From Porogramme epimiltina (Eukaryota; Basidiomycota; Agaricomycetes; Polyporales; Polyporaceae): 64,000 nt of DNA. Location of the stretch: the NCBI GenBank assembly GCA_900155495.1, contig FTLJ01000179.1, forward strand, positions 1-64,000, written 5' to 3'. Every line of letters starts with the position of its first letter. Within the stretch, counting starts at the first letter, position 1. Positions 32,323 to 43,820 of this stretch are shown here, piece by piece. The notes beneath the pieces are model-generated. The model had not been told where the DNA came from. It ran no database searches and saw only the letters and a program-made list of their open reading frames with translations. The position numbers and the translations under genes were made by a program.

Positions 32323-33893
32323 CTATGACATCCGTCTTGATGTCCCCGCGTATATCATCTGCATAGCAGGAGACGGTATGTCCAACTCTCTCTCCGCGTT
32401 CATCTTCCTGCATTCTAGCAGCAGCTCCCGCAATGTCGTCATTTGCTGCCCGTCCGTCTGTGCGCCGCCCTCCACCACACTCTCCTCCTCCGTCCCCACC
32501 TCGGATTCGTCGTCGTACTCTGGGAGCGTGCCGAGCGTTGCACCAGTGCAATCCTCGAGACGTATGCCCTCATGCTGGCACTGGCGCGTCCAACGCTCCC
32601 ACCGCTCAAAGCAGCGCTGGCTGGGCCCGTTGTTCTTCTCGAGGTCGCCGAGCAGTGTGGCATTGAGGACGCGGATGCGCGCGAGGCGCGGGAAGTTGCG
32701 TCGATGGAGTGCGGCAAAGTTGATGTCGTTCTGGCGGCGGATGGACTGTGTGACGAAGGGGTCGATCTTGTTGTACGACGCGGCGTAACCGACGCCGAAC
32801 GCATACATGAGGTGATGCAGGCCGATGGTAGTGATGTGGGAATGCGGGCTCCGGACCAGCGGACTCTCGGACAGCTGATGGTTCTCCCAGCCGGGGATAC
32901 GCCAGTCCGGATTGAAGGTGAACGTGGTGAGGAGGGGACAAAGGTCGAGGATGGCGGGAACGTCGAGCGGGGGTATGCAGTTAAGATCGAGCATGGTGAG
33001 CTCACCGCCGTGCTCGGTCAGGAATTCAAGCAGATCTGGAAAGTCTTCGCGGTAGTTGATGAAGTCCAAGCTGAGAATTCTAAGTGCGGGGAGATGCCAG
33101 TCGATAGCCTGTTCCACGAAATCCTGGAATGGTCCGCGCAATGATAAGTGTCGAAGGACGGGGAGGGTGAGTTCCAGATCTCCGGCAGCGCCCAGACGGA
33201 TGTGTTCGGGAGGTGGGCCGTCGAATTCCACGTGTACGGCTTCGAGCTTGTGTAGGCATTGGAGCATGATGATGAGCTTAGCCAATGCGGCCGTGGGGAT
33301 GTTGATGTGTAGGACACGGAGGGACCTGGGAGTGTACGTGCATAGTGCGTTCGCAACGGCGGAGAGGGAGACAGATAGGGGCCAGTTGACCACGAAGGTT
33401 TCGAGTTTGTTGCAATGGCGGATGATCGACACGAGGGAGTTCTGCGTGGTCTCGATCGTGGATGCACTTCCGGCGAAATAGCGGGTTACATGCAGACGCC
33501 TCGTCCAGTGCCCTAGGTTCTTGTTGCAGTCCATCAGGTGGCAGACCCGCTGTATGTTCTGTGGACTGCTGAAGAAGAGGAATGTATACAGGAACTCATA
33601 TCCAAGCCTTCGCCAATTTCTGCAGGTGGCCATGATAGCCTTGGGAACTCGTGGTTGGAATGTGGGTATATCTCAGAAAAGACAGGGCGCACCTTCTTGG
33701 TAGCATAGCTCCTCCGCTGCGCATTGTTTATAACCTCTTGTGCACTGCGTAGAGACCAATCGCCGTACAAGGTCTTGAACCAGGAGGAATCGGAGAAGGC
33801 GGTGGGGAGAGTGGGCTCAAAGAAATCTGCATCCTCGACGGCCATGCCGAAGATATCTAGCCACAATTCATCGGGAAGGTTCTGAAACTTCAT
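32323..33893 (-). CDS. F-box protein with leucine-rich body
   Basis: Two exons (33893-33693, 33639-32323) encode 505 residues. The N-terminus FQNLPDELWLDIFGMAVEDA is a clear F-box helix 1. The usual loop is extended by about 40 residues, and the second half (ATCRNWRRLGYEFLYTFLFF) comes after the 53-nt intron. Behind it runs a leucine-rich solenoid (LRVLHINIP, LRHLSLRGP, LRILSLDFI, LTMLDLNCI) to about residue 330, then an acidic tail. It is the classic form of agaricomycete F-box/LRR-like proteins, adaptors of SCF ligases. The substrate is unknown. Start and splice site choice are well supported because both preserve the F-box. Confidence 0.85.
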
Positions 33894-34187
33894 TGGGCAT
33901 CCAGAACGGGCACGGCGGAGCGGAGGAGCAAGAGAGGAGCAGAGCGAAACCGCTGGGAACCACGGACGTCACATGAACCGACTGGACCAGCAGGCCAACG
34001 GGCAGGAGAAGGCGCGAGACAAGACCGAACGAGCGTGTTCGACCGCCTCCAGCCGCCTCCCCGCCGAGGCGCTCACTCGGGACCCCGCCTCGTTGTCCCC
34101 GGCTCACGAATAGCGCCGCCGAAATGTGTAAGCTGAGGTAAGGTCGTCTACATCCGCGTACAACGTATTACGGCTATTCTGTACATC
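33894..34187. other. Intergenic, F-box promoter and TRM44 3' flank
   Basis: 294 bp between two minus-strand genes. No motif is called. Confidence 0.4.
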
Positions 34188-35958
34188 TCAGTGATCCTTT
34201 GCTTTTCCTTCCGGCGGGCGTGTCTTGAATAGACCCCGCTCGCGAACATGGCGGACGATTTCCTCCACTCTCTCTCGAGCACTGCCCATCGTCTCCGGGT
34301 CTTCCGGCACTCTGCTCCTTCCTACATGGCAAGCTGTCAACACTTCCTGCCCATCTGAGGGGAGGAAGCCGACGTACCAACAATGGCCCAATTCCGAGTG
34401 CTCGGAATCCGAAGCGTCTCGCTCTCAACCTTCCATCCGCAGTACAGGCTGAGAGACGCCAGCCAGATCCGATATCTGGAGTATGAGCTCGAGTTGCTCC
34501 CGTCGCCTCCGAGATTGAGTCTGTCAATGAAGTCGCCTGTCGGCATAGGGTAATCCTCATTGCTTGACCGCTGGTACTTCTCATCGAACGCCCACGCGCA
34601 ACATGGTATGGACAGGTATCCTGAGGCCGAGAGAAGCGTCGCTAAGACTGGTGTCCACGGCGTCAGCTCGTCTGCGTGATTGGCTATAATGAACACTCCA
34701 CGACGGATGTATGGGTGTTCAGTGGACTGTGCGGGGAAGGCGGAGAGAGAGGTGGGGTCGAGCGATTCCACGTGCAATCTCTTTTGTGTCGATTGAGGAT
34801 AATGGGACCACGAGGTGCGGGCACGGACGTCGATGCCGTGCCCATCGTATCCCTCGGCGGCGAGGATATGGGTGAGGAGACCATTTCCACATCTAAGACA
34901 CCCCGGTTCAGCAAACGTAGCACGGAACTGAACACACTGAACACACCCAAGATCGATGAATCCGGCGGAAGGGCGTGGCCAATATTTCCATGGCTCATCT
35001 TGGTTGGACACGTGCGGACAACTGTGTGTAGTACTCTCGGATGCGTATGTTTGCTTCCACAGCAACATGAGGAACGTCGCGATCCCAATGTCCTTTCACA
35101 TTCCACATTGTTATCTTTCTTTGAGCGTGTCCATAATGCAATAATGCTTACCTCAAATACATGCTTGAGTGGGTCGGTCACCTCCTGCCACTCATCCACG
35201 AGGTGCTTGTGTCTTTCTCGCATCACCAAATACAAGTCTTGATACTCCTCTCGAGGGATAAGGCAGTCATGGTGCACCCGTTTCTTGTAGTTGGACATCG
35301 CTCCCCATCCATATCGGTGCAGTGTGTCGAGTAACGCGAGGCAGGTACGGTATATCCGAGAGTCGATGCCAGTCGGAGTGTTCGGTAGTGGTACGATTTC
35401 AATTCGCAATAGAGGCGTCTCGGCGGCGATGTAGCGGAAAGCGAGGTGGTGCACTGCCGGGTGGTAGTATGGCAGTGATGCGCCGTCCTTCACGATAGGC
35501 GTCAAGACCAGCACCACGGGAGTGGCTTCGTCGTCAGTGCTTGACGCATACAAAGTGCAATGTTGTTCAAGGCCGGAGTCACGTCCCGGTCTTCGTGGAA
35601 GGAGTCTTCTGTGAACATTCTGCACCGGACGATAGTCTTCGAGGCTAGGAGCACCCTCTGGAAAATCGACCGAGGAGTCTGACACGGTTTCCGACCTGAG
35701 AATCAGTGTCGAGTTATACTCGGGATGGTGAATGAGTTGAGAGACCCCAGTGTTGAACTGAGCAATCGGTTGATTAGGTAGGTCCTCACATGGACATTTA
35801 TATGGTAAGATACATACGACGTCTGGCGGAAAGTCAGCGGGACACTGTATGATAGGTATCCATTGGGTCTGACCACCGGCGGTGGCGAGGCTTCCATGAG
35901 AGGTTGTGAGGTGTGTCGGAGAGAATTTAGGCCTAGTCGCCTGTGCGGCCGTTGCCAT
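34188..35958 (-). CDS. TRM44: tRNA(Ser) uridine-44 2'-O-methyltransferase
   Basis: Four exons (35958-35152, 35092-34947, 34892-34378, 34321-34188) encode 533 residues. The N-terminal 265 residues hold family-specific segments (LHRYGWGAMSNYKKRVHHD, IPREEYQDLYLVMRERHKHLV). The SAM-binding motif I FIDLGCGNGLL lies at about 314-324 and spans intron 2. GYDGHGIDVRARTSW is the usual Trm44 acidic-loop motif, and later blocks are FIIANHADELTPWTPVLA and FIDRLNLGGDG. The enzyme forms Um44 in serine tRNAs in the cytosol. Intron 2 is 54 nt, multiple of three and free of stops; retaining it would split the GxGxG loop. The start codon lies 362 bp from the divergent U6 gene. Confidence 0.92.
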
Positions 35959-36320
35959 TTTGCTGTTCTGAATAAATCGTTAGTACCGTCGCATTGGGAA
36001 GCGTCAGGGGACGCTGGTCACATCCAGGCCCATGATTCAGGTATGTGAACTTATATTCTTTCATCGGTTGAAGCGATGTTGGTAGCCTGTGCATCATCGA
36101 GTGGCCAAAAAGGTCGATGCTCACAGATTTGTTGAGAGTAAATGCTGGGATTAGCTTAAAGCATTTGAAAACAGTGGCGGGTGCGACAGAGAGAGGAAAG
36201 CGCCCTCAATCACGGCACGGGACTTTGACGCCTGCGACCCGCGCCACCGTGAGGGAAACCCGCGGATCGAGCAAAATGCAAAAGTTTGACATAGACCCCC
36301 TCTTTGCCACCCACGTCATT
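35959..36320. promoter_or_regulatory. Shared upstream region of TRM44 (Pol II) and U6 (Pol III)
   Basis: TRM44 starts to the left and the U6 gene begins to the right. A clear TATA box 25-30 bp before U6 is not visible by eye. Elements for both polymerases must lie in these 362 bp or inside the U6 gene. Confidence 0.4.
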
Positions 36321-36344
36321 GTCCCCTTCGGGGTGACATACGAA

Positions 36345-36375
<31 letters not shown>

Positions 36376-36441
36376 GGCCCCTGCACAAGGATGACACGCT
36401 TTCCCGGAGTGGTAGACCTACGGGTCTCAATATTTATTTTT
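36321..36441 (+). ncRNA. U6: U6 spliceosomal snRNA
   Basis: The segment starts with a 5' hairpin (CCCCTTCGGGG) and runs into ATTGGAACGATACAGAGAAG. It holds the invariant ACAGAGA box at 36359-36365, the catalytic AGC triad at 36371-36373, and the internal stem-loop region CCCTGCACAAGGATGACACG. A 3' hairpin (AGACC-TACG-GGTCT) and a T-rich end (TATTTATTTTT, 36431-36441), a Pol III terminator, follow. U6 is the catalytic core RNA of the spliceosome and is made by Pol III. No intron interrupts it, unlike the U6 genes of some yeasts. All core motifs are intact, so it is likely functional; the exact 5' end is estimated from the hairpin. Confidence 0.93.
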
Positions 36442-36674
36442 CCTCTTCTTCTCATCTCATACTCACTGTCCAATTCATCCGTAGGGAGGATAGTTTTCTT
36501 TTGCTTGGCACTGACATGTTAACACTTCGAAAAACAACAAGTTATCAACATTGCTAACATCAATCCAAGACTACATTATACAAGATGGTGATACATCATT
36601 CAACATGCCCTAATCTCAACAAACAAACGTCCATGTGGCTCCTTCCTCTCATGAGTCCTTACATTCTTCGTCTT

Positions 36675-38496
36675 TCAGAACTCCTGGTATGGCGGCAGGT
36701 CGGAGTCTCCCTCCGGGGGCTGCTTCGAGTCGGGGTCGAAGTTCGACGACCCTCCTGCAGCGAGAATCCGCTCCCTCTCCTCTCGTTCAAGCCGCTTCTT
36801 CTCCTCTTCCGCTGACTCGTACTTCTGCTCGCCCGCAGGGGCGCCTCCGCCTTCGCGGAGGAGACGCTCTCGCTCTTCGCGCTCAAGTCGCTTCTTCTCT
36901 TGCTCAGCGCTTTCTAGCGCCTCTGCGCCGCCATACGCTGGGAGGCCGGCGGCATCGCTTGTGCTTGAAGCAGCCTGAGTAGGGGGAGGAGCCGCGGGAG
37001 ACTCGGCTGCAGCCGACGCCGGAGGGGTGTTCTTGATGTCCTTCAGGGAGCCGCTCGCAGGGCCAGGACCCTCGGGTCCCGCAGACTTCGGCATCCCGGT
37101 TTCTGCTACGGTAGGAGTAATGATCGGGATCTTCACCGTTGGTTCTACCGGGTTCGGGGAGACAACCGGAGATGGGGTGGTGGCGAGGATGGGAATAGGA
37201 GCCGGGGATTGGTTGAGAACGGCTGGGTTCAAGGGTGGCGAGGCCGAGCCAGCTGGAGGCGCAGCGGCGACTGCACCGAGTGCAGGGGAAGCGATCGAAG
37301 GAGCAGCCGAGGGAGGAGGGACATTCGAGTCGTGCGATGGGGCCTGAGGGGGGTGGTCGAACGTCGCAGGCGGGGTGACCGGGACGGAGGACTTCGCATG
37401 GGGGTCGGCGGTGTTGATTCGGGCCAGTTCGTGAGCGTGTGTCACTCCGAAGCTGCGCGTGTCAGACCTGCTCAAATCGGCGGCGGAGGGCTCACGAAGC
37501 AGCAGGGTGGTATCTCCAGGCTGCCAGTGGTCAAGCGATTGTTGCAGGGTGGTCCGGATGGACGCGGTGAGCGTTGCGCCGGTGTATGGTTGGAACTTGG
37601 AAGAGGGAATATCCGGAAGGGCAGGCAAAGCCGCTATGGCTGCTTGCGATATAAGGGACAGTTTCTCCGCATACTACAATGTCTGTTAGAGGCGGTGGAA
37701 CGGGGGGATGTGGTATGACTTACCTCGCGCATTGCAATCCACTTAATACGCTCGCTCTCCCTGATCGCCTTACGCTTGAGCAGCTCGACCTCCTTTTCCA
37801 AAGGCTCGTCGTCTGACTCTGCCTTGCGCAACTGCCGCCTCAGTTCAGAAAGCTTCTGCTCCATGCCGTGCCGCTGGTCATGTTCTATCCGAGCGATCTG
37901 ATTCTCGAAAGAGGCGCGGATGTTGCGCCTCCCGCTCAACCCATTCTCAGCATCGCGCAGTGCCTTGAATGGTGCACGCGACGCGTCAATTTCCTTCGCG
38001 AGCGTAGCAGCGAGGGAACCCTCGATGTACGTCATCCACGCCAAGCGGTCAGTGACTGTTCGGAAGGTATTAATATGGATAATGGAAGAAGCTCGACTTC
38101 CGAAGACTGGACGTACCATCCTTGATGTCTTCGTTGTCGTTCTGACCCCACATGTACAGCTCCTTGCTGCTTGCCTGCGAATCGCGACTGACATTGTCGA
38201 AATCGAGCGCTACGCCCTTCTTCACAGTCACGATCTTCTGCACTGGTGTAACAGAGCTCCTATACACGCATAAAAGATTGGTATGAGAGGAGGATAGGGA
38301 TCTGGATTTAGACGCACGAGTACTGTTGCTGGATGCTCCTAAATTGGTGGTGGATGCTCTCAAACGCGTGCGATTTGAGGATACCACCGCTGGAGCCAGC
38401 CTGACCCGAGGATCCTTCAGTACTTTGACGGCCCAAAGGTGTCGAGTTGAGAGCAGATTGCGCCTTGTCGGCGAGAGAGGAGAAGAGTCCTTGCAT
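36675..38496 (-). CDS. PIL1: Eisosome core BAR-domain protein PIL1/LSP1
   Basis: Four exons (38496-38318, 38259-38117, 38055-37724, 37673-36675) encode 550 residues. The BAR domain covers about 60-270: SSKELYMWGQNDNEDIKDV, then DRLAWMTYIEGSLAA, RNIRASFENQIARIEHDQ, KAESDDEPLEKEVELLKR, ERIKWIAMREYAEKL. Pil1-type proteins polymerise on the cytosolic face of the plasma membrane and build eisosomes, furrow-like domains that bind PI(4,5)P2. The Pro/Ala/Ser-rich tail ends with two imperfect copies of an ES(A)E-x-EKKRLEREERER unit and a final PPYQEF. A long C-terminal tail is usual in basidiomycetes. The start chosen gives the expected short N-terminus (MQGLFSSLADKAQSAL). Introns are 50-61 nt. Confidence 0.93.
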
Positions 38497-38909
38497 GTGA
38501 GGCGAGTGTGTGGGATTGTGAGTTCTGTGGTGTGGTAGGGTGAGCAAGAGCGAGTGCCCCGACTTAAAAGGGCGGGGCGCCCTGGGGCGCTTTGAATGTG
38601 GCACTGTTGCTAGATCCCTACGTCATAGCCCCAAGCGCTACCGCCCCATTGCCGCAGCGCTGCGCGCCGAGCCGCCGAGCACCTTCGCAGCACGCACACA
38701 TACGAGCACCGACGGTTTACTGCGCGGCCTACACAGCAGACCGCTCAGCTTCAGCATCGCCCGAGCTAGGGGGAGGCGTTCGGCGTGATAGCGGGGAGTA
38801 CGATAGCGTGTGATAACGACACCGACTATTACAACGAGAGCACACAGTTACACATCCACACCCGACGCTCGCAGTCGCAGGGACGAGACCAACCATACAA
38901 CGATACACT
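38497..38909. promoter_or_regulatory. PIL1 upstream region and eIF4E 3' flank
   Basis: The PIL1 promoter lies here. A TATA-like CTTTTAAG (minus strand, 38564-38571) sits about 70 bp upstream of the PIL1 start, next to a GC-rich GGGCGGGGCG stretch. The upper half is the eIF4E 3' flank. Confidence 0.45.
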
Positions 38910-40047
38910 TTACACGATAATCTTCTTCGCCTGCTTCCCCTTCTTCTCCGAGTCTTTGTGTGACAAAAACTCGACCTCGGTCGCCAAGGCACCCGCTAGT
39001 CGCTGCGACTCCGGGTAGCCCAGAACATTCGTCTTGAAGTGCTTTCCGATCGCCTCAATGCGCTCTCGGAGCTTCTCGTCATCGTTGCCCGTCGGGGCGG
39101 ACCTTGTCCAGATCGAGATACGGTAGAATTGTGGACGCGTCGAGACGATGACGCCGGTGATGAGCGATGTGGGAGACTCTCCGCCCTCGCCGCTCGTCAA
39201 GAGCGGGTCGAAAGTCTCACCGATGGCAGCGAGCATCTATACCACGATGACGTCAATGCGACGGCTAAATTTATAGACACATAAACGCAGAACCAAAACG
39301 CACGGTGTAAAGCCACATCTTGTCGACGACACCCCGGTTCTTGTCCCGGGGAAGCTGGATGCTCCACTTGCCACCGTTTTTGTTGGCTTCGTCTTCCCAA
39401 GCAGGAATGATCCCCTCCTGAAGCAGGCTGTGAGCAGGATGGCTAAGTAGGTACGCTCGTAATACACTCGCCTTGAATAAATAGTAGTTCGCCTTTTGGG
39501 GCAGCTGCGACGGAGGTACAATGTTGTTGTACAGACTGTTGGGCGGCCGATTAGCAGAGGTTGCCGATAGAGCCACTATGTCAACGTACCCCCAGAACTC
39601 TTCTACGCTATCAAACGTGATCACACGCTTGATATCCTCCATCCAGCCCTGAGCAGCAATACCCCCGGGCGTTTGAGGAATGGGTGTTTGCGGGAAAGAG
39701 GTCATAGGAGTCTGCGGGAGATTTCGGCCCTTCGTTGCTGGCGAATCAAACCAGAGGGTCCAGGGAGAGTAGAGTGGGTGCTGTGCGGCCATCCATTGAT
39801 CAGCATCAAGCGAAAATGCACTGTGCATTGATATACGCACTTTGACATTGAAGTTTGTAGGATCGCTGAACACAGTACGGATGGTCTCCGCTTGCGCCTG
39901 CATGTCTACCTCCTGAATCTCTCCCGGCTCGGCCTCCTCTCCGTTGGCCTTGTTCTCGGCCTCCTTCACATTCTCGGCGAGAGCGGCCGAAAGCGCAGCT
40001 TTCGAGGCCTGAAGGGCAGGGGCGGGAAGACTCGATACAGAGGCCAT
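38910..40047 (-). CDS. Translation initiation factor eIF4E, mRNA cap-binding protein
   Basis: Five exons (40047-39841, 39780-39590, 39535-39472, 39417-39304, 39236-38910) encode 300 residues. The core starts with HPLYSPWTLWFDSP (about 70). The cap-binding pocket is seen in VEEFWG, LFKEGIIPAWEDEANKNGGKW and later YRISIWTRS. The core ends in YPESQRL and a short Lys-rich tail. An N-terminal extension of about 70 Ala/Glu-rich residues makes it longer than the animal protein. eIF4E binds the 5' cap and recruits eIF4G. Intron 3 (39418-39471) uses a GC donor (GCGAGT); introns 1 (60 nt) and 3 (54 nt) are both stop-free multiples of three, so retention would stay in frame. Joining at LFK/EGI is exactly what the family requires. 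Confidence 0.94.
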
Positions 40048-42660
40048 ATGCGCGATGATGCAGGCGTGGACGAGCGGTGGATTTTTCGAAGAGGCGATCG
40101 ATGGGACTGTCCTAGACGGAGGAGTGTAGCGAGGTTCCCTAGGCAGAAAACGAGTCGTTGACTGAAATGAGCGAGTTACGAGTGCTGGTATAGGTCGTCA
40201 GAGGTCGACTGAAGCGGCGATTAGGTAGAGAAGAGGCGGGAGGCGGTCGTAATAGTGGCTGTTTTGTGAGAGCTTCGCATCCGACAATTTGGCCCCACCA
40301 GGTCTTCGGCATGTCCCGGCTTCCGCCCCGGGCGTTCCGCCTCCCGCTCCCGGCTGCTTTCTCCCACCGTGCCTCACCCGAATAGCACTTGCTTGCGCTG
40401 CAACAGGCTGCCACTAGCCCCATGCTGTCTGCGCCCACAGTCAGGTTGTCTGTGTGAGGACTATCGCTGTGCCCCTCAGCTTACCCCGCTGGTTGCTATA
40501 TTACCTAGTAGGATTGCCTCGTAGCGGCACCCGGCTTGGCGACGCTCAGACTGCTGCGTGGGTAACTGGCAGTATGTTGTGGCACTTGAGACCTTACCTA
40601 CCCGTGGTGAGTGACAGGGCATCTTTTACACGTCATCTCTACCTGTTTACTGCCAATTGCCTAGAGGCTGACTTGCTTCCCGTCTCCACAGTCATCGCCT
40701 TAGCGTGTGGCACATAGGGCGTCCACGCTTTCACGACACGGCAATCTAGGAATCGTCATGACGTTGCAGCGCCTTTGCACGTGTGCTACACGTCCGAGGG
40801 CATAGAGAAGAGCGCGGGAGAAGGCCTGCACGGCGAGAGATGGGGCTCGAACAAAGTTGTGACAAACCAGCCTTCGACTAGTCCTCCAAGAGCTCATCGA
40901 TTCGCCGCCCATCAGTCGCACGTGTCGTGGAGTTCTTCGATGGCTAGGACGCAGGCATGCATTACAACTGTATTTTCCCTTGTACCGATTGACCTTACTG
41001 AGTTCTATCTTACGCTGAAACACAAACGGGTGCACTCCTGGCCGTGGCTTGTTGTTCGCTTCCTAATAACGCACAGGGGGTGAACGCAGTCCGCAAAACA
41101 TCTCGATGACTGTGCATAACGCATGCGTTATGATTCAAGGCTACCACATCCGCGAAGCGATTTCCGCCTCGGCCATCTTTCTCTCCGCTTCCCCAGACCC
41201 TCATGGCCGATTCTAACCCCGAAACAGCTCCGTCCCTTGCTCGGGGCACGAGGCCTGAGGCCTGAGGTCTCCCGCGAGTCCCCGCTGCGTCCGAGCTCGC
41301 TTCCTATCTTCACAACAGGACGCGTCCTCGCAGCCGCGACCCCGGGCCGTGAGGTCCCCCTACGCGTCCACAAACCACCTCGAACATTCTTTGACTCGCC
41401 CACCCCCCCTTCCTGCGCCCGACATCGTCTTCCCACCACTAAGCCCTGCGTGCGCCTGTCATCCTATCAGAAGTCGAGGGGTGGATCGTCCTCGCAACCG
41501 ACCCGCTTGACGTCCTCGCTGCGGAACAATCACTTCCACGACGTTCACCTTGAACAACACTTTCCGCTTGCATGCGAGATCCTCGCATAGACCGCATTGC
41601 GCAAGGCATCCTTGTTCCCATCTATGGCCGGAAGCACGAGGCGCACTGCTCGACCCAGCACACCTCACTTTCACGAAATTCTTCACGCTCCCTCCGCGTG
41701 CGTGCGGCGGCTTGTCTTCAATCACCGGACAGGCCGTCATATTTAGGCGCCATACCGCCGGCAGTGCGCCACTCCGTCGGGTTCTCAACCTCCCCAGCAA
41801 GAAAAAAAAACTGTATTGGTGTCGGCACACCACGCTCGGAAGGCGGGGAGCCCGACGTCGATGCAGGCCCACAGAGCGCGGCTCACGCGCCGCAGGAAGA
41901 ACTCCGGGATGGCCGTGGGTGCTGCATTCCAAACGTCTCCACTTCAAACGCTATTGCTAGCCGAGGTCCCCATCGCGCTTACGTGCCAAGCTGCGAGTGC
42001 TATCGCCGGTGGCTTGCTCGCGGCCGCACGCTGCCCGCGACAGCGCGCTGCAGCCGTAATATCAATCTTCGCGCGTTCAAAAATGAGAATGACGGGCGTA
42101 CATAGCGCCCGGAGCGGCTGCCGCCTGAGGCGAGCCCGGCTGCGCGCGTGGAAGCGGGGTCCGTCTCCACCGAACGCCCTGCTGTCCCTGTGTGCGCTTG
42201 GGGGCGACGATCCTGCCCGGGTAGCTGGGGATGGGAGCATGATAATGGGATCTATTCTAGAACTCAGGGCGCTTCGCCTCTGGCCCGAATGTCACAGGTC
42301 AGGGACCCGGAGAACGCGTCTTGCATAACAGTGTCCCCGAAAGATGGACGGCCTTTTGGCAAAAGTCATGCCGTAACGGTCATGGGACCGAAGGTGCACC
42401 AGGTCCGCATAGAAAGGTCGCTCGAATATTACGGGCAAGCGGGCAACGTCGCGGTTGTGAACATCTAGATTATGATCCTCGTCCATTCGCAAGCGAAATA
42501 TGGGTCCACCAACAGCCGCTACACTAGCATACGGTATCGACCTGCGAGTTGCAAGAATTACACGATAGCAGCGGTACAATAAGGACTACTGACGGTACAC
42601 AATGTCCCGAGCCAAGGCATATCACTCAAAGCGAATAAGTCCAACTATCTGAGAGGTAGC
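40048..42660. other. Long gene-free stretch, GC-rich in its second half
   Basis: The first few hundred bases contain the eIF4E promoter. From about 41.1 to 42.3 kb the DNA is very GC-rich and shows open frames in all frames without splice structure or recognisable domains. I see no RNA gene or repeat. The end abuts the stop codon of the unknown gene at 42661. Confidence 0.5.
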
Positions 42661-43820
42661 TTACATCTGTCCGACGATATCGTGAGAAGGACCACGAGAA
42701 AGCGAGCCCATCGCGATGGAATGCCTCCGGAACTGCTGGTTCTCCTCTATGGCTTGGCGAAGGAGTACTGCACTTTGTAGCTCACGGAACTGTGCGAGCG
42801 AGGCAATTTTAGCGGAAGAATACGATGACAGTGGTAAATCCGAACCCTAGCTTCTGCATGAACCTTTCGCGAGTTCGCCTCGCGAGTCTCCGCTTGCTTG
42901 TGAACGAGCATTGTCTGTTGCAATATTTCAGCCGTGTTAGTCAGGAAAGAAAAAGAAAGCATTGATCACTTACACGGAGAGAGCGGTTAGAAAGACCGTC
43001 GTACTTTGAAATGCGCTCTAAGGGCACTGGGGCCTCGCCGGCACGCCGGACCTCTTCGTGGAGCCATTGCACGTACTCCTCGAGGCATTCGAGGTAACTC
43101 CTCTTCTTGTCGTGGGAAGTAATCCGATCTCTAAGGCGAAGACATCAGATATGTGTGCGGAGGTCGACGAGGCAGACTGACGGATCAGTGATAGTGAAGC
43201 CGACGTTGTCGGATACAGCACGGAAGTACGCCTTGCGCTGGTTGAGGTTCTCAGGCTTGGGAGATGGCTCCCGCTTTCGTTTGGCACTAGGGGTCGCCGA
43301 TTTCGCGGAGGACGTGTCAGAAGGCTCGGTGTCGGAGCGGGCTGCCTGGTCTCGGGCGTTCATGTCGGCCAACAACTCTGATGGGGTAGGGAAAAATTCC
43401 TGAGGAGCATCTAGATACACGTCAAGGGGATTGTTTGGTGGCACGGGCTTCTCCTCCAGGTGTTGAGTGTTGAGCTCTGAGGGCGGTGAGATGGGTGCCG
43501 TGATTGACTGATCGGTGTTTGGGTCGACAAGTAGAGTGGGAACTGAAGTGGGGACGGGAGCGTAGAGCGGAAACTCGGCGCATGCAAGTTGCTGGGGATG
43601 GTATGGCATGGCCTGCTCCTCGGACAGATAGCTGCAGTCGGAAAGGCAGGGGTATGGGAAGTGGAGTTGGGGCGGCGGCATGGCGTACATTGCCTGGTAT
43701 TCTGCGTAAGGGATGGGGGATTCATGGACCTAGGGAATGTTAGTTAAAGACATGGCGTGCAAGCATGGTACTAACTTGGGCGGGCTCGTAAACGGGGTGG
43801 GGTGCGGGGTAATAGTCCAT
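42661..43820 (-). CDS. Unknown protein, member A of a divergent paralogous pair
   Basis: Five exons (43820-43776, 43729-43182, 43130-42974, 42914-42846, 42789-42661) encode 315 residues. The first 150 residues are Pro/Ser/Tyr-rich (activation-domain-like), followed by a basic cluster AKRKREPSPK at about 166. Residues 198-273 form a compact conserved domain: HDKKRSYLECLEEYVQWLH, then an E-APVPLE segment, ISKYDGLSNRSLR, and a helical ETREANSRKVHAEAR. The same domain, with the same exon lengths (157 and 69 nt) and intron phases, occurs in the neighbour at 45325. A basic patch with a helical, leucine-spaced segment suggests a DNA-binding or coiled-coil regulator, but it does not match bZIP or bHLH consensus. 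I recall similar hypothetical proteins in other agaricomycetes; no function is known to me. Confidence 0.75.

Noticed and set aside
32443..33144. 233-codon plus-strand open frame
   Set aside because: Antisense to the leucine-rich exon of the F-box gene at 32323-33893; no domain.
36117..36557. 146-codon plus-strand open frame
   Set aside because: It runs straight through the U6 snRNA gene, whose motifs explain the sequence.
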